From positions 434,001 through 498,000 of the forward strand of contig NZ_JASTWJ010000001.1 of NCBI RefSeq assembly GCF_030499515.1: a DNA stretch of 64,000 bases, read 5' to 3'. Shown here piece by piece: positions 45,645-54,418 of the stretch (its first letter is position 1; the number at the start of each line of letters is the position of its first letter). The notes below the pieces were generated by a model. It made no database searches and was not told the DNA's origin. It saw only the letters and a program-made list of their open reading frames with translations. The position numbers were made by a program, and so were the translations under genes. The DNA comes from Streptomyces sp. DT2A-34. GTDB lineage: Bacteria; Actinomycetota; Actinomycetes; Streptomycetales; Streptomycetaceae.

Positions 45645-47249
45645 TCACGCTCGCCTGATCGACAGGGCGTGGTGGAAGACGTCACGGGGGTCCCACTTCG
45701 CCTTGACGCGTTGCAGGCGGCGGTAGTTGTCGCCGAAGTAGAGGGCGTGCCAGGGGGCGCCGGTGTTCCGGGCCGGGTCGGCGAGGTCGGTGTCCGGGTA
45801 GTTGATGAAGGTGCCGTCGGCAGATGCGGGGGCGCCGCCGGTGTCGGCGTACAGGTCCTCGTAGAGCTCGCGCAGCCAGCCGATGTGCCGGGCGTCGTCG
45901 CGGGCGTCCTCCCAGCCGTTGACGTAGAACATCTTGATGCTCGCGTCGCGGTGGGGGGTCGCGGTCGCGTCCGGCGCCACGGTGTTGACCCTGCCGCCGT
46001 GGGTGTAGAGGCTCAGGCTGCCGCCCGGGTAGTCGTAGTCGTCGCGGGTGAGGTGGTGGTGCAGGACGTCGATCTGCCGGTCGGTGAAACGTCGGCGCAG
46101 GAAGCCCGACTTGACCTTGAGCCGGTAGACGGGGCCGGGGTCGCCCGGTGAGCCGGCCAGGGCGGCGGCCAGCCAGGACTGGTTCCGCACCGTGCGGACC
46201 GGCTGCACCGGAACGCCCCGGTTGATCGCGGCGAGATGCTCGTCCAGCATCCGTTCGGCGCCGGAGTCCGCGGCCACCTGGCCGATCATGAAGACCGTGC
46301 CCGACGGGCGGCGGGTGAGCGCGAGTTCGCTGTAGAGGGCGAGGTACGGCGAGTCGGGGGCGCTGTGCCGTTCGGCCCACTCGCCGTGGTTGCGGACCAG
46401 TCGGGCGAAGGACGTCCTGTCCAGCTTCTGCCAGTCCCAGGAGACCGAGAAACTCAGCACGCTGGAGGGTGGGGCGGGCAGCAGGCCGGACGGGTCGTCG
46501 CCGTCGGCGCCCGGTGTCCGGAACCAGTAGCGGGTGACGATGCCGAAGCTGCCGCCTCCGCCGCCGGTGTGGGCCCACCACAGGTCCCGGTGGGGATCGG
46601 AGGGTTCGCCTGTGGCCACCACGCCGCGTGCCCGGCCGGCGCGGTCGACGACGACGACCTCGACGGCGTACAGGTGGTCGACGGAAAGGCCCAGCAGCCG
46701 GGACAGCGGGCCGTAGCCACCGCCCAGGACATGCCCACCGATGCCGACGTCGGCGCACCAGCCGGCCGGGATCGTCACTCCCCAGCCCAGGTACAGCCTG
46801 CGGTACACCTCGCCCAGCAGGGCCCCGGCCTCGACGGCGAAGGCACGGCGGCCGGGGTCGTACGAGACGCCGTTCATGGCGGACATGTCGACGACCACCT
46901 CCACGGCCGGGTCGGCGACGAAGTTCTCGAAGCCGTGGGCGCCACTGCGGACCGTGATCCGCCGGCCGCTGTCCACCGCCTGCTGCACGGCCCTCACGAC
47001 GTGCGCGGTCGTGCCGACCACCCAGACGTGCTCCGGTTCGCCCACGAACCGGCGGTTGTAGCCACGGGACGCCAGGGACCGGTACCGCGGATCGCCGCGC
47101 CCGACCATGGCCGGGCCGGGCGGCGGAGGGCAGGACGTCCCCTCGCCCGACGCCGCCGCGGCCCCCGCCCCCAGCGCGGGGGCCGCGACGCCCGCCGTCG
47201 TGGCGGCCAATCCACCGCGCAGCACGTTCCTCCTGCTGAACAGGCTCAT
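45645..47249 (-). CDS. Tat-exported FAD-linked oxidase, berberine-bridge type
   Basis: 534-residue protein. A Tat signal (SRRNVLRGGLAATTAG) leads to a FAD_binding_4 domain and ends in a BBE domain (NYPDTDLAD, YFGDNYRRLQRVKAKWDP). Both residues that tether FAD covalently are present: His in RSGAHGFENF and Cys in GWCADVGIGGHVLGGG. Such enzymes oxidise sugars, alkaloids or polyketide intermediates with oxygen, here outside the membrane. It is divergent from the methyltransferase gene. The start ATG at 47249 gives the complete signal. Confidence 0.9.
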   Translation of the reverse strand: MSLFSRRNVLRGGLAATTAGVAAPALGAGAAAASGEGTSCPPPPGPAMVGRGDPRYRSLASRGYNRRFVGEPEHVWVVGTTAHVVRAVQQAVDSGRRITVRSGAHGFENFVADPAVEVVVDMSAMNGVSYDPGRRAFAVEAGALLGEVYRRLYLGWGVTIPAGWCADVGIGGHVLGGGYGPLSRLLGLSVDHLYAVEVVVVDRAGRARGVVATGEPSDPHRDLWWAHTGGGGGSFGIVTRYWFRTPGADGDDPSGLLPAPPSSVLSFSVSWDWQKLDRTSFARLVRNHGEWAERHSAPDSPYLALYSELALTRRPSGTVFMIGQVAADSGAERMLDEHLAAINRGVPVQPVRTVRNQSWLAAALAGSPGDPGPVYRLKVKSGFLRRRFTDRQIDVLHHHLTRDDYDYPGGSLSLYTHGGRVNTVAPDATATPHRDASIKMFYVNGWEDARDDARHIGWLRELYEDLYADTGGAPASADGTFINYPDTDLADPARNTGAPWHALYFGDNYRRLQRVKAKWDPRDVFHHALSIRRA

Positions 47250-47401
47250 TGAGACTCCTCGGTGCTGGTTCTCGCTCGACGGACACGAAGGTAGGCGGCG
47301 AGAAAGCCGACGTCAGTCGTCCCAGCACCCCTTGCGCGGTGGGGTCAACACCCCGAAAAAACCGGGTGCTTCGGGCGTGCGAGGAGCAGTACGGTCGCGA
47401 A

Positions 47402-48142
47402 GTGATCGATGCGGACGGCTACTTCGGAGAGAACATCGCGGCCACCTACGACGAGTCGACGGCGGACATGTCCCGTCCCGACGTGGTGGGCTCCGCGGTC
47501 GACCTATTGGCCGAACTCGCAGGCAGCGGCCCGGCGCTCGAACTCGGCATCGGCACCGGCCGCATCGCGCTGCCGCTGGCCGGCCGCGGTGTGCCGGTGC
47601 ACGGCATCGACATGTCCCGCGCCATGGTGGACCGGCTGCGCGCCAAGCCCGGCGGCGACGCGATCGACGTGACGATCGGGGACTTCGCGTCGACGCGGGT
47701 GGAGAAGAGCTTTTCCGCGGCGTATCCGGTCTTCAACACGCTCATGAATCTGACGTCCCAGGACGCCCAGGTCGACTGCTTCCGCAACGTGGCGGCGCAC
47801 CTGGCGCCGGGCGGCTGCTTCGTCGTCGAGGTCATGGTTCCCGAGCTGCGGAAACTCCCGGCCGGGCAGAACGCCGTACCGTTCCACATCAGCGAGTCGC
47901 GCTGGGCGTTCGACACCTACGACGTCGCCACGCAGGCGATGAGCTCCAACTACGTCACCCTCACCGATGGCCGTGCCGAACACTGGTCCATCCCGTTCCG
48001 CTACATCTGGCCCGCCGAGCTGGACCTGATGGCCCGCCTCGCCGGACTCCGGCTGCGCGACCGGTGGCAGGACTGGACGCGCGAGCCGTTCACCAGCGAG
48101 AGCGGCAAGCATGTGTCGGTGTGGGAGAAGCCGGTTGGCTGA
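47402..48142 (+). CDS. Class I SAM-dependent methyltransferase
   Basis: 246-residue methyltransferase with motif I ALELGIGTGRIALPLAGRG, the acidic IDMS end of strand 2, and a post-I DFAST segment. GTG at 47402 gives the typical start IDADGYFGENIAATYDES; the open frame continues upstream to 47249 but without homology. The ribosome site is weak, so the exact start is uncertain. The substrate is unknown. It is divergent from the Tat oxidase gene, with a roughly 150-bp shared promoter region. Confidence 0.78.
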   Translation: MIDADGYFGENIAATYDESTADMSRPDVVGSAVDLLAELAGSGPALELGIGTGRIALPLAGRGVPVHGIDMSRAMVDRLRAKPGGDAIDVTIGDFASTRVEKSFSAAYPVFNTLMNLTSQDAQVDCFRNVAAHLAPGGCFVVEVMVPELRKLPAGQNAVPFHISESRWAFDTYDVATQAMSSNYVTLTDGRAEHWSIPFRYIWPAELDLMARLAGLRLRDRWQDWTREPFTSESGKHVSVWEKPVG

Positions 48143-48324
48143 CGCCGGTTCAGGCTGGCTGGTTTCAGGCGCCCTGGTCGGTGCGTGTCAACAGCAGGAC
48201 CGCCGCCCCGCGACGGCCGTCGACGCCGCCATGGCGACGGCTCCGGGCCACCCCGCGCCGCGAGCCCGGTCCCCCACCACCGCCCGGATGAAGCTCGAAG
48301 TGCCGCTGCCGGACGTCTTCGCGT

Positions 48325-48432
48325 GACTTCCCGATGCTGTTCGTGACCGAGACCATCCAGCTCGACGCGGTGGAGAAGGCGTTCGAGCGGATGCACCACG
48401 GCTACGTCCTGCGCTCGGTGGTGATGCTCTGA
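48325..48432 (+). pseudogene. Alcohol dehydrogenase, C-terminal remnant
   Basis: A 35-codon frame reads FPMLFVTETIQLDAVEKAF, then ERMHHGYVLRSVVML and a TGA at 48430-48432, like the end of zinc-type MDR alcohol dehydrogenases. Nothing upstream in this frame continues the homology. The rest of the 380-bp gap (48143-48524) shows no gene. It is a short relic. Confidence 0.45.
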
Positions 48433-48524
48433 GCGCAAAGCGCGCAACTTCCTTGCCGCATGCCAGATGCGGCGCCCCTATCGTCGGGCGGACCGCCCCT
48501 TCTCCTCGACGACACGGGAGTGCC

Positions 48525-48977
48525 ATGACCATTGAGAAACTCCATCGCGGCCAGGTCGTACTGGGTACCGTCGCCGCGGCGGTACTGGGCAGCGCGGGCA
48601 ATGCCCTGGTGTCGTGGGTGGCGCGGAGCCTCGGCTCGGATCCGCAGGTGATCCAGGGCTTGCAGCCCAAGGGGTACGTGGTGCTCACCACCCTCGGCGT
48701 GATCGTGGGCGCCGTCGTGTGGGCGCGGATCCGCCGGCGTTCCGAGCGTCCCCGGGCAGTGCTGCGCAAGCTGGTGCCGACCGTGGTCGGGGTGTCCTTC
48801 CTCGCCGACGTTCCGGTGTTCTTCCTCGATGGCGCGGACGTGCTCGGCGTATTCGCGCTCATGGTCATGCACGTGGTGGTCGCGGTGATCGCCGTGCCGA
48901 TCTTTCGGCGTGTCATGCCCCTGACGGAGGACCGTACCTCGCCGACCGATGAAGTCCACGCGCCGCTCGGGGCCTGA
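48525..48977 (+). CDS. Small membrane protein, DUF6069-like
   Basis: 150-residue protein with four hydrophobic segments at about residues 10-32, 48-66, 84-103 and 108-128, and polar ends. The order and the RKLVPTVVGVSFLADVP segment resemble DUF6069 proteins of actinobacteria, whose role is unknown. GGGAG lies before the ATG at 48525; the open frame upstream has no homology. It stands alone and ends before a hairpin. Confidence 0.7.
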   Translation: MTIEKLHRGQVVLGTVAAAVLGSAGNALVSWVARSLGSDPQVIQGLQPKGYVVLTTLGVIVGAVVWARIRRRSERPRAVLRKLVPTVVGVSFLADVPVFFLDGADVLGVFALMVMHVVVAVIAVPIFRRVMPLTEDRTSPTDEVHAPLGA

Positions 48978-49009
48978 GCAAGTACGTGCCCTGTTCGGGA
49001 AGTTGTGGT

Positions 49010-49037
49010 GCGGGGCCGCGCTGATGCCCGGCCCCGC
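49010..49037. terminator. Bidirectional hairpin between the DUF6069-like and KAS III genes
   Basis: GCGGGGCCG (49010-49018) pairs with CGGCCCCGC (49029-49037), a perfect 9-bp stem with a 10-nt loop, in the 72-bp gap between convergent genes. Confidence 0.6.
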
Positions 49038-49049
49038 CGAGGTGCCCCG

Positions 49050-50051
49050 CTAGTCCGCGAGGGCGATCTCGGGCCACGTCAGCGATGTCGACCCCCAGGT
49101 GAGGCCGCCGCCGAAGGCGGTCAGCAGCACGCGGTGGCCGGCCCGCAGTTCCCCGTCGCGTAGACCGTGGTCGAGGGCCAGCGGGATCGAGGCGGCTGAG
49201 GTGTTGCCGACGCGGGCGATGTTGGACACAAAGCGGTCGCGGTCCACCCGCAGTTCAGTGGCGACCGCGTCCAGGATGCGGGCGTTCGCCTGGTGCGCGA
49301 CGACTCGGTCCACGTCGGACGTCTGCAGCCCGGCGCTCTTCAGCGCGGACCGCGACGAGGCGGTCATCCGGGCGACGGCGTTGGCGAAGACCGCGCGGCC
49401 CTCCATCCTGAAGTACTGGTCGCCCGGGTCGGCCGGGGCCGGCGAAGAGCGCTGCCGCGATCCGCCGCCGGGAACGGTGATGAGGTCCGCGAGTTCGCCG
49501 TGGCTGCCGAGGTCGAACGGGCCCAGCGCGCCCGGCTCTTCGGAATCACCGGCGCGCAGCAGCACCGCACCTGCGCCGTCCCCGAAGATCACGGAGGACG
49601 TGCGGTCCTCGGGGTCGAGGATCGTGGAGTAGGTGTCCGCGCCGATCACGAGCAGCGACTCGACGAGTCCGGATGCGATGAGACCGGCGCCGACCGCGAG
49701 GCCGTAGACGAAGCCGGTGCAGACGGCGGCGAGGTCGAAGGCGGGCACGGTGCCGAGGCCGAGGCGGGAGGCGATCTCGGGTGCCGTCGCGGGGCAGGGC
49801 CGGTCGGGGGTGGTGGTGGCCAGCAGTACGGCGCCCGCTCCGGGCACGCCCGCCGAGCGTAGGGCGCGCCGGCCAGCCTCGACGGCGAGATCCGATGTCG
49901 CCGTGCCGGGGTCGATCATGTGTCGGACGGCGACGCCGATGCGGCTGCGGATCCACTCGTCCGTGGTGGCGAGTCTGTGGGTGAGTTCCTCGTTGGTCAC
50001 TGCCCTCGGCGGGAGCCATGATCCGAGTCCCGCGACTATCGCTGCCGGCAT
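49050..50051 (-). CDS. 3-oxoacyl-ACP synthase III family protein (KAS III)
   Basis: 333-residue FabH-like thiolase-fold enzyme with the full triad: Cys111 in AAVCTGFVYG, His253 in AHQANARI and Asn283 in VGNTSAAS. It condenses an acyl-CoA with malonyl-ACP. Next to a PKS and a 3-hydroxyacyl-CoA dehydrogenase it may make a special starter or the acyl chain for an alkylmalonyl-CoA extender, as KAS III enzymes do in some polyketide clusters. No crotonyl-CoA carboxylase/reductase is in the window. GAGGAAGGA precedes the ATG at 50051. Confidence 0.88.
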   Translation of the reverse strand: MPAAIVAGLGSWLPPRAVTNEELTHRLATTDEWIRSRIGVAVRHMIDPGTATSDLAVEAGRRALRSAGVPGAGAVLLATTTPDRPCPATAPEIASRLGLGTVPAFDLAAVCTGFVYGLAVGAGLIASGLVESLLVIGADTYSTILDPEDRTSSVIFGDGAGAVLLRAGDSEEPGALGPFDLGSHGELADLITVPGGGSRQRSSPAPADPGDQYFRMEGRAVFANAVARMTASSRSALKSAGLQTSDVDRVVAHQANARILDAVATELRVDRDRFVSNIARVGNTSAASIPLALDHGLRDGELRAGHRVLLTAFGGGLTWGSTSLTWPEIALAD

Positions 50052-50481
50052 TCTCGTCCTTCCTCACGGGTCGACGTCCAGCGGCGCTGTGGGCAGCGAG
50101 CGGCTGGGAGAGATGGGGGCGCAGAGGCACATGAGTGAAAGGCGTGCGACGGCCCGCCCGCCGCGCTACAGCGGGCGGGCGGGCACGACCGCCGGTCTTG
50201 GGAGGAATGAGGTGAGCCGACGGATGCCATCGACTCGGGATGAGACCACGGGGCGCGCGAGGCGCGCGGTGGTTGCGGGTGGGGGGACGGGCTTCAGGTC
50301 GTGCGGTGCACGGCCCGGGCGGCGGAACGGATGGGCGCCACTGCTGGGAGTCCACGGACCGAGCGGTGGTACGTGGTGCGGTGGGTGGCGAGTTCGGTGC
50401 GGGGACGGGCGTCGGCGTTCCGGGACGGCTCTGGGCGGTGGCCCTGGCCGTCGGCGTCCGGATCCGGCTCGTCCGGGGCGG
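50052..50481. other. 430-bp gap, no gene seen
   Basis: Between the KAS III start and the end of the PAS-LuxR gene. The sequence is GC-rich and low-complexity in places (GGGCGGGCGGGC near 50163), and its open frames encode Arg/Pro/Gly-rich protein without motifs. It should hold the KAS III promoter; I see no clear -10/-35 pair, operator or hairpin. Confidence 0.4.
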
Positions 50482-51174
50482 TCACTTCACATAGTCGGGC
50501 GACACCTTCGGCGGCCAGCTGCCGACACTCAGGACGCCGAGGCTGTATGCGCGGCTGACGAGGGCGGCGCGGTTGGGTGCCTTGAGCTTCTTGAGCATGG
50601 TGCCGACGTGGTACTCGACGCCCTGCCTGCTGAGGAACAGGCGGGAGGCGAGGCATATCGTGGACTCGCCGCTGGCTATGCCTTCCAGGATGCGGGCGTC
50701 GATCTCGCTGAGGATGCGGGTGCGGTCGACGACGACGGCGTTGAGCTGTACGGCCTCCTCCGGGTTCACGACGACGACGAACCCTACGAGCTCGCCGCAC
50801 GCGGCGTGCACGGCGATGCCAGTGATGTCTCCGGTGAACACGGCCTGCCGGGGCCCTATGCCGACGAGGTGCTCGACGAAGCGTTCGCGGCGCCCGTCGA
50901 GGAGGCGTTGGAACTGTTTGCGCATGGGGGCGTGCACACCGGGATGCAGCAGGTCGTAGAAGCTGCTGCCGATCAGGGTCTGCCGGTCGCAGCCGAACTG
51001 GTCGACGAACTCTTCGTTCGCCTCGACGACGCGCATCTGGGGGTCCAGGCTCGCGAGGAGGAGGCCGGACCGGTCCAGGAGCGTTCTGAACACATCCACT
51101 TCGGGCACGTTCGTAGCCGTTGCCGGACCAGTGGACTGGTCAATTCCGAGATAGTCAGCGGCGGCAGTCTGCAT
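50482..51174 (-). CDS. PAS-LuxR transcriptional regulator (PimM-like)
   Basis: 230-residue regulator. A PAS domain lies at about residues 30-145 (RSGLLLASLDPQMRVVEANE) and a LuxR-type helix-turn-helix at about 165-225 (EGIASGESTICLASRLFLSR, EYHVGTMLKKL). PAS-LuxR proteins such as PimM are positive regulators of polyene and other type I PKS clusters, so this is probably the pathway activator. ATG at 51174 has GAGGA about 9 nt upstream; a GTG at 51189 would add five residues and swallow that site. It sits between the KAS III gene and a long, lower-GC upstream region. Confidence 0.87.
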   Translation of the reverse strand: MQTAAADYLGIDQSTGPATATNVPEVDVFRTLLDRSGLLLASLDPQMRVVEANEEFVDQFGCDRQTLIGSSFYDLLHPGVHAPMRKQFQRLLDGRRERFVEHLVGIGPRQAVFTGDITGIAVHAACGELVGFVVVVNPEEAVQLNAVVVDRTRILSEIDARILEGIASGESTICLASRLFLSRQGVEYHVGTMLKKLKAPNRAALVSRAYSLGVLSVGSWPPKVSPDYVK

Positions 51175-51189
51175 AGAAGCTGTCCTCAC

Positions 51190-52072
51190 TTGAGCTAAAT
51201 TTGAGGTACCGAATCCTAGCTCCGCCCGGAAAGTCGACGCCCGTCCGGGAGGAATTCTGGGAATCCCCGGGCTTGATCGTAAGGAAATTCGGATCGCAGG
51301 GTCAATGAAGCCATCCCACCATTTGATGACTATCCGTCAGTAACCTGGGGTTCTCATCGACGCATCACACACAGAGGAAACTCGGGCGAAATCCGACATT
51401 CTATAGAAAGGTGCAGGTCACCAGAGCCGCAGGACAACGTGAGATGTGGGTTCCGACAACCCCATCAACCTTGGACTGCGCGAGCACCCACACCACAACC
51501 CGGCCAAGTACCGAGGGCGCACCGCCGGGCACCGCCGGTCGGATCGACCCACCCACCACGCGACTTGGGGGACACCTCGACACCCCTCCGGCTGCCACCA
51601 GGGCCCTTACGCCGCGCGGCGGCCCCTGGGATCCCTGCACCGACAGGCCTTTTTCCGCCAAGATCCACCTTGGGTTTCACGGCCCATTTCCGCTCCATTG
51701 CAGCTCCGTTACGCGTGAACCCTCTCGCATCACCACCGGTGCCGGAAGTTCACAATTGCGGGCTGGAGCGGCGCCGACCGACAGGGAACAGACAGAAAGC
51801 GCCTATGACGTGCGCACCTGCAGGCACCCACTGCAACCCAAATTAGGTTACCAAGTCTTGATGAACCGGCACCCCTGGGCCGCGAAAATTATTGCGGAAC
51901 TCTTCACATGTTCTTCCCATTCTCTAGAAATAGCCCGACTCATTCGAGCCACTTTCCCGCACGAACAACAGAGGTGCACCGAAACCGCACACCACCGCAC
52001 CTCACAAGGTGACGCGCGTCAATGTGAGTGCCTTAGGCAATCATTGATCCGGATCCGCCTCCGGCGAGCCGG
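51190..52072. other. 880-bp stretch without a convincing gene
   Basis: Lies between the PAS-LuxR start and the end of the glycosyltransferase-like gene. GC content drops clearly in 51200-51420 and 51840-52040. The one long open frame (51411-52280, plus strand) has no motif, poor codon bias and runs antisense into the next gene, so I do not call it. CTGGGAATCCCCGG at about 51257-51270 is an imperfect dyad near the regulator. It may be a control region or degraded DNA. Confidence 0.4.
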
Positions 52073-52552
52073 TCACCGGTGCCCTTGGTGCCGGGCCGAG
52101 CGCTCCAAGCACACCGGAACGAGCCGGTACAGCCCGGGCCCTCCGGACACGAACGCCAGCCCGAAGCGGGTGAGGAAGTCGAGGAACTCGTCGTCGACGA
52201 ACTCGTCCTGCACGAGTTCGATCTCCCCGGCCGCCCTCGGCTCGATGGCCGCCGCGACGGCGTGGGCGGTCTTGTCGTAGATGACGACGTCCGGCAGGTC
52301 GTCGGCGAAGTACCCCCGTGCGACGTCGACCGGCGAACTGCTGTCGTCGAGGAACCCCACGACGTCCCAACCGTCTTCCGTCGCCCCCGAAATGGCCAGC
52401 CGCGCGGCCAGCTCGGACCCGGTCGCCCAGGTGACCCGGTGGCCGCGCCGGACGAGTTCCTCGATCAGTGCCAACATGGACAGTTCCTGCCCGTGCTCGG
52501 GGTCGCTGAAGACGGCGACGTGCCGTCGCTCCCCGAACGCCTCCTGAGTCAT
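52073..52552 (-). CDS. Glycosyltransferase N-domain-like protein, short
   Basis: 159-residue protein beginning RRHVAVFSDPEHGQ, then LIEELVRRGHRVTWATG, the standard opening of macrolide-type (MGT) glycosyltransferases, which are about 400 residues. The C-terminal sugar-nucleotide domain is absent: the frame stops after LYRLVPVCLERSARHQ. An acidic stretch (VQDEFVDDEFLDFL) replaces the usual middle. It could be a decayed glycosyltransferase, or a shortened protein with an auxiliary role. ATG at 52552 gives the family start. Confidence 0.6.
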   Translation of the reverse strand: MTQEAFGERRHVAVFSDPEHGQELSMLALIEELVRRGHRVTWATGSELAARLAISGATEDGWDVVGFLDDSSSPVDVARGYFADDLPDVVIYDKTAHAVAAAIEPRAAGEIELVQDEFVDDEFLDFLTRFGLAFVSGGPGLYRLVPVCLERSARHQGHR

Positions 52553-52633
52553 GACACCCCCAACCACCTCTCGGCGGGCGATGGCCGCCCCCCACGTCCT
52601 GTCGTCAAGCGTAGCTCCGACGACACGAAAGTC

Positions 52634-54328
52634 TCACTCCACCGGTTCGGCCACTCGGAACCCGCGCCGGGTCTTGCGTCCCAGGTGGCCGGCGGCCACC
52701 AACTGCCGCAGCGGCTCGGCCGGGGCGCCCTGCGACCCGCTGAGCATCTCCATGATCGCGAGCGAAACGTCGAGTCCGATCGTGTCGAGCAGGGTGAACG
52801 GCCCCATCGGGTACGGGTACGCCGTGCTGACCGCGGCGTCGATCTCGGCCACGGTGACATCGGTGCGGGCGAGCAGGCGCACGGCGTCGTTGAGGTACGG
52901 GAACAGCAGGAAGTTCACGATGAACCCGGTGCGGTCCGTGCAGTCGACGGCCGTCTTGCGCAGCCGTGCCACCAGCGCGTGTGCCGTGGCGTGCACATCG
53001 GGGTCGGTGTGGTGGGTGCGCACCACTTCGACCAGCCGCATCACGGGTGCCGGGTTGAAGAAGTGCAGGCCGATCACATCGCGGGGCCAACCGGTGTGCT
53101 CGGCGATCTCGGTGACGGACAGGCTGGAGGTGGTGGTGGCGATGACGGCGCCCGGTGGGAGGTGCGCGTCGATCGCGCGCAGCACCGCGGCTTTGACGGC
53201 CATGTCCTCGGCGACGGCTTCGACGACGAGGCCGGCGTCCGCGAGGCCCGCGTAGTCCGTTCCCGTGGTGAGCCGGGCGAGGATGTCCAGCCGGTCCTGC
53301 TCGGTGATGCGGCCCTTCCTGACGGACCGGGCGAGGGAGGCGGCGACGGCGTTCCGGGCGGCCTCGGCCTTGTCCGCGGTGCGGGCGACGAGAGTGGTGG
53401 GGAGGCCCGCGACGGCCAGGACCTCGGCGATACCGCGCGCCATGGTGCCGGAGCCGGCCACACCGGCACGGGTGATCGCGCGGGGTGTTCCGGTGACGGC
53501 GGTGACGCGGCCGGTCCGCACCCGGGCGCCGGCATCGTCGTACCGGTGGAATCCGTGCCCGGTCTTGCGTCCCAGGCGTCCCTCGGCCACCAGCCGGTCG
53601 AGCAGCGCGGCGGGCTTGACGCCCAGGGCCGTGAGCGAGGCTTGGACGGTGTCGAGACCGATCAGATCGAGCATCTCGAACGGGCCCTGCCCGAGGCCGC
53701 AGCCGAGTCTCATGGCGGTGTCGATGTCCGCTACGTCGGCATAGCCCTCGGCGGCGAGGTCGACGGTCCGGTTCAGCCATGTGTGGACCAGCGCGGCGGC
53801 CACCTCGCTCGGCCGGCCGCCGAGGGAGACCACCTCCGTGTCCGCGAGAGCGGCCACGCTGCGTGCCAGTTCGGACGTCCGCCGTGCCGCCATGGCGGTC
53901 TCGACGAGCGCGGCGTTGCCGCCCTCGGGCGGCGGCAGGAAGTAGCGCAGGCCGACGACCCGGTCCGGAGCCCCCGAGGCGATCGCGAGCTCGGCCACCG
54001 ACAGCGTGGACGTGGTGGTGAGCAGGACCGTGCCGGGCTCGACCAGCTCGACCAGACCACGCAGCACGGCTTCCTTGGCGGCCCGGTCCTCCGGTACGGC
54101 CTCGATCACCACGTCGGCGCGTTTGAGGTCGGCCGGTTCGGTGCCGAGGGTGAGCAGCGGACTGTCGCCGAGCGTGAGCAGCGGCCCGTCCAGTCGGTCA
54201 CCCACCCGGGCCAGCACGGCCGGGTCGTGGTCGACGCCGATCACCTCCGTGCCGTTGCCGAGCAACGCACGGGCCAGCCCCTCGCCCAGCGAGCCGAGCC
54301 CCACTATCCCGATCACGAGCTCCGTCAT
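52634..54328 (-). CDS. Duplicated 3-hydroxyacyl-CoA dehydrogenase (first half lacks catalytic residues)
   Basis: 564-residue protein made of two consecutive 3-hydroxybutyryl-CoA dehydrogenase units. Unit 1 (about 1-280) has the NAD motif GIVGLGSLGEG but reads GLRYFLPPP where the catalytic His belongs (Arg128), and Ala178 replaces the catalytic Asn. Unit 2 (about 288-564) has AGSGTMARG, His422 in GLHFFNPAPVM and Asn472 in GFIVNFLLFPY, so it should be active. It would interconvert 3-oxo- and 3-hydroxyacyl-CoA, probably preparing a CoA precursor for the PKS together with KAS III. AAGGAG precedes the ATG at 54328. Upstream is the PKS terminator hairpin. Confidence 0.87.
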   Translation of the reverse strand: MTELVIGIVGLGSLGEGLARALLGNGTEVIGVDHDPAVLARVGDRLDGPLLTLGDSPLLTLGTEPADLKRADVVIEAVPEDRAAKEAVLRGLVELVEPGTVLLTTTSTLSVAELAIASGAPDRVVGLRYFLPPPEGGNAALVETAMAARRTSELARSVAALADTEVVSLGGRPSEVAAALVHTWLNRTVDLAAEGYADVADIDTAMRLGCGLGQGPFEMLDLIGLDTVQASLTALGVKPAALLDRLVAEGRLGRKTGHGFHRYDDAGARVRTGRVTAVTGTPRAITRAGVAGSGTMARGIAEVLAVAGLPTTLVARTADKAEAARNAVAASLARSVRKGRITEQDRLDILARLTTGTDYAGLADAGLVVEAVAEDMAVKAAVLRAIDAHLPPGAVIATTTSSLSVTEIAEHTGWPRDVIGLHFFNPAPVMRLVEVVRTHHTDPDVHATAHALVARLRKTAVDCTDRTGFIVNFLLFPYLNDAVRLLARTDVTVAEIDAAVSTAYPYPMGPFTLLDTIGLDVSLAIMEMLSGSQGAPAEPLRQLVAAGHLGRKTRRGFRVAEPVE

Positions 54329-54380
54329 GGCGTCGTACTCCTTACTTGATGGGATCTTTGGGACCAATGGGCCCTTTGGG

Positions 54381-54408
54381 GCCGGGCCGGCCGGTCGGCC
54401 GGCCCGGC
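54381..54408 (-). terminator. Strong hairpin after the PKS gene
   Basis: GCCGGGCCGGCC (54381-54392) and GGCCGGCCCGGC (54397-54408) form a perfect 12-bp stem with a 4-nt loop, 10 bp beyond the PKS stop in the direction of transcription. It probably ends the PKS message and separates it from the dehydrogenase gene. Confidence 0.75.
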
Positions 54409-54418
54409 TCTGTGTCGG

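Noticed and set aside
50294..50800. A 168-codon minus-strand frame after the PAS-LuxR gene
   Set aside because: Arg/Pro/Asp-rich low-complexity product that overlaps the regulator gene in another frame.
51257..51270. PimM-type operator at CTGGGAATCCCCGG
   Set aside because: The centre is one base shorter than the consensus and the outer bases do not match, so I do not list it as a site.
51411..52280. A 289-codon plus-strand frame
   Set aside because: No homology, mixed codon bias, and its end is antisense to the glycosyltransferase-like gene.
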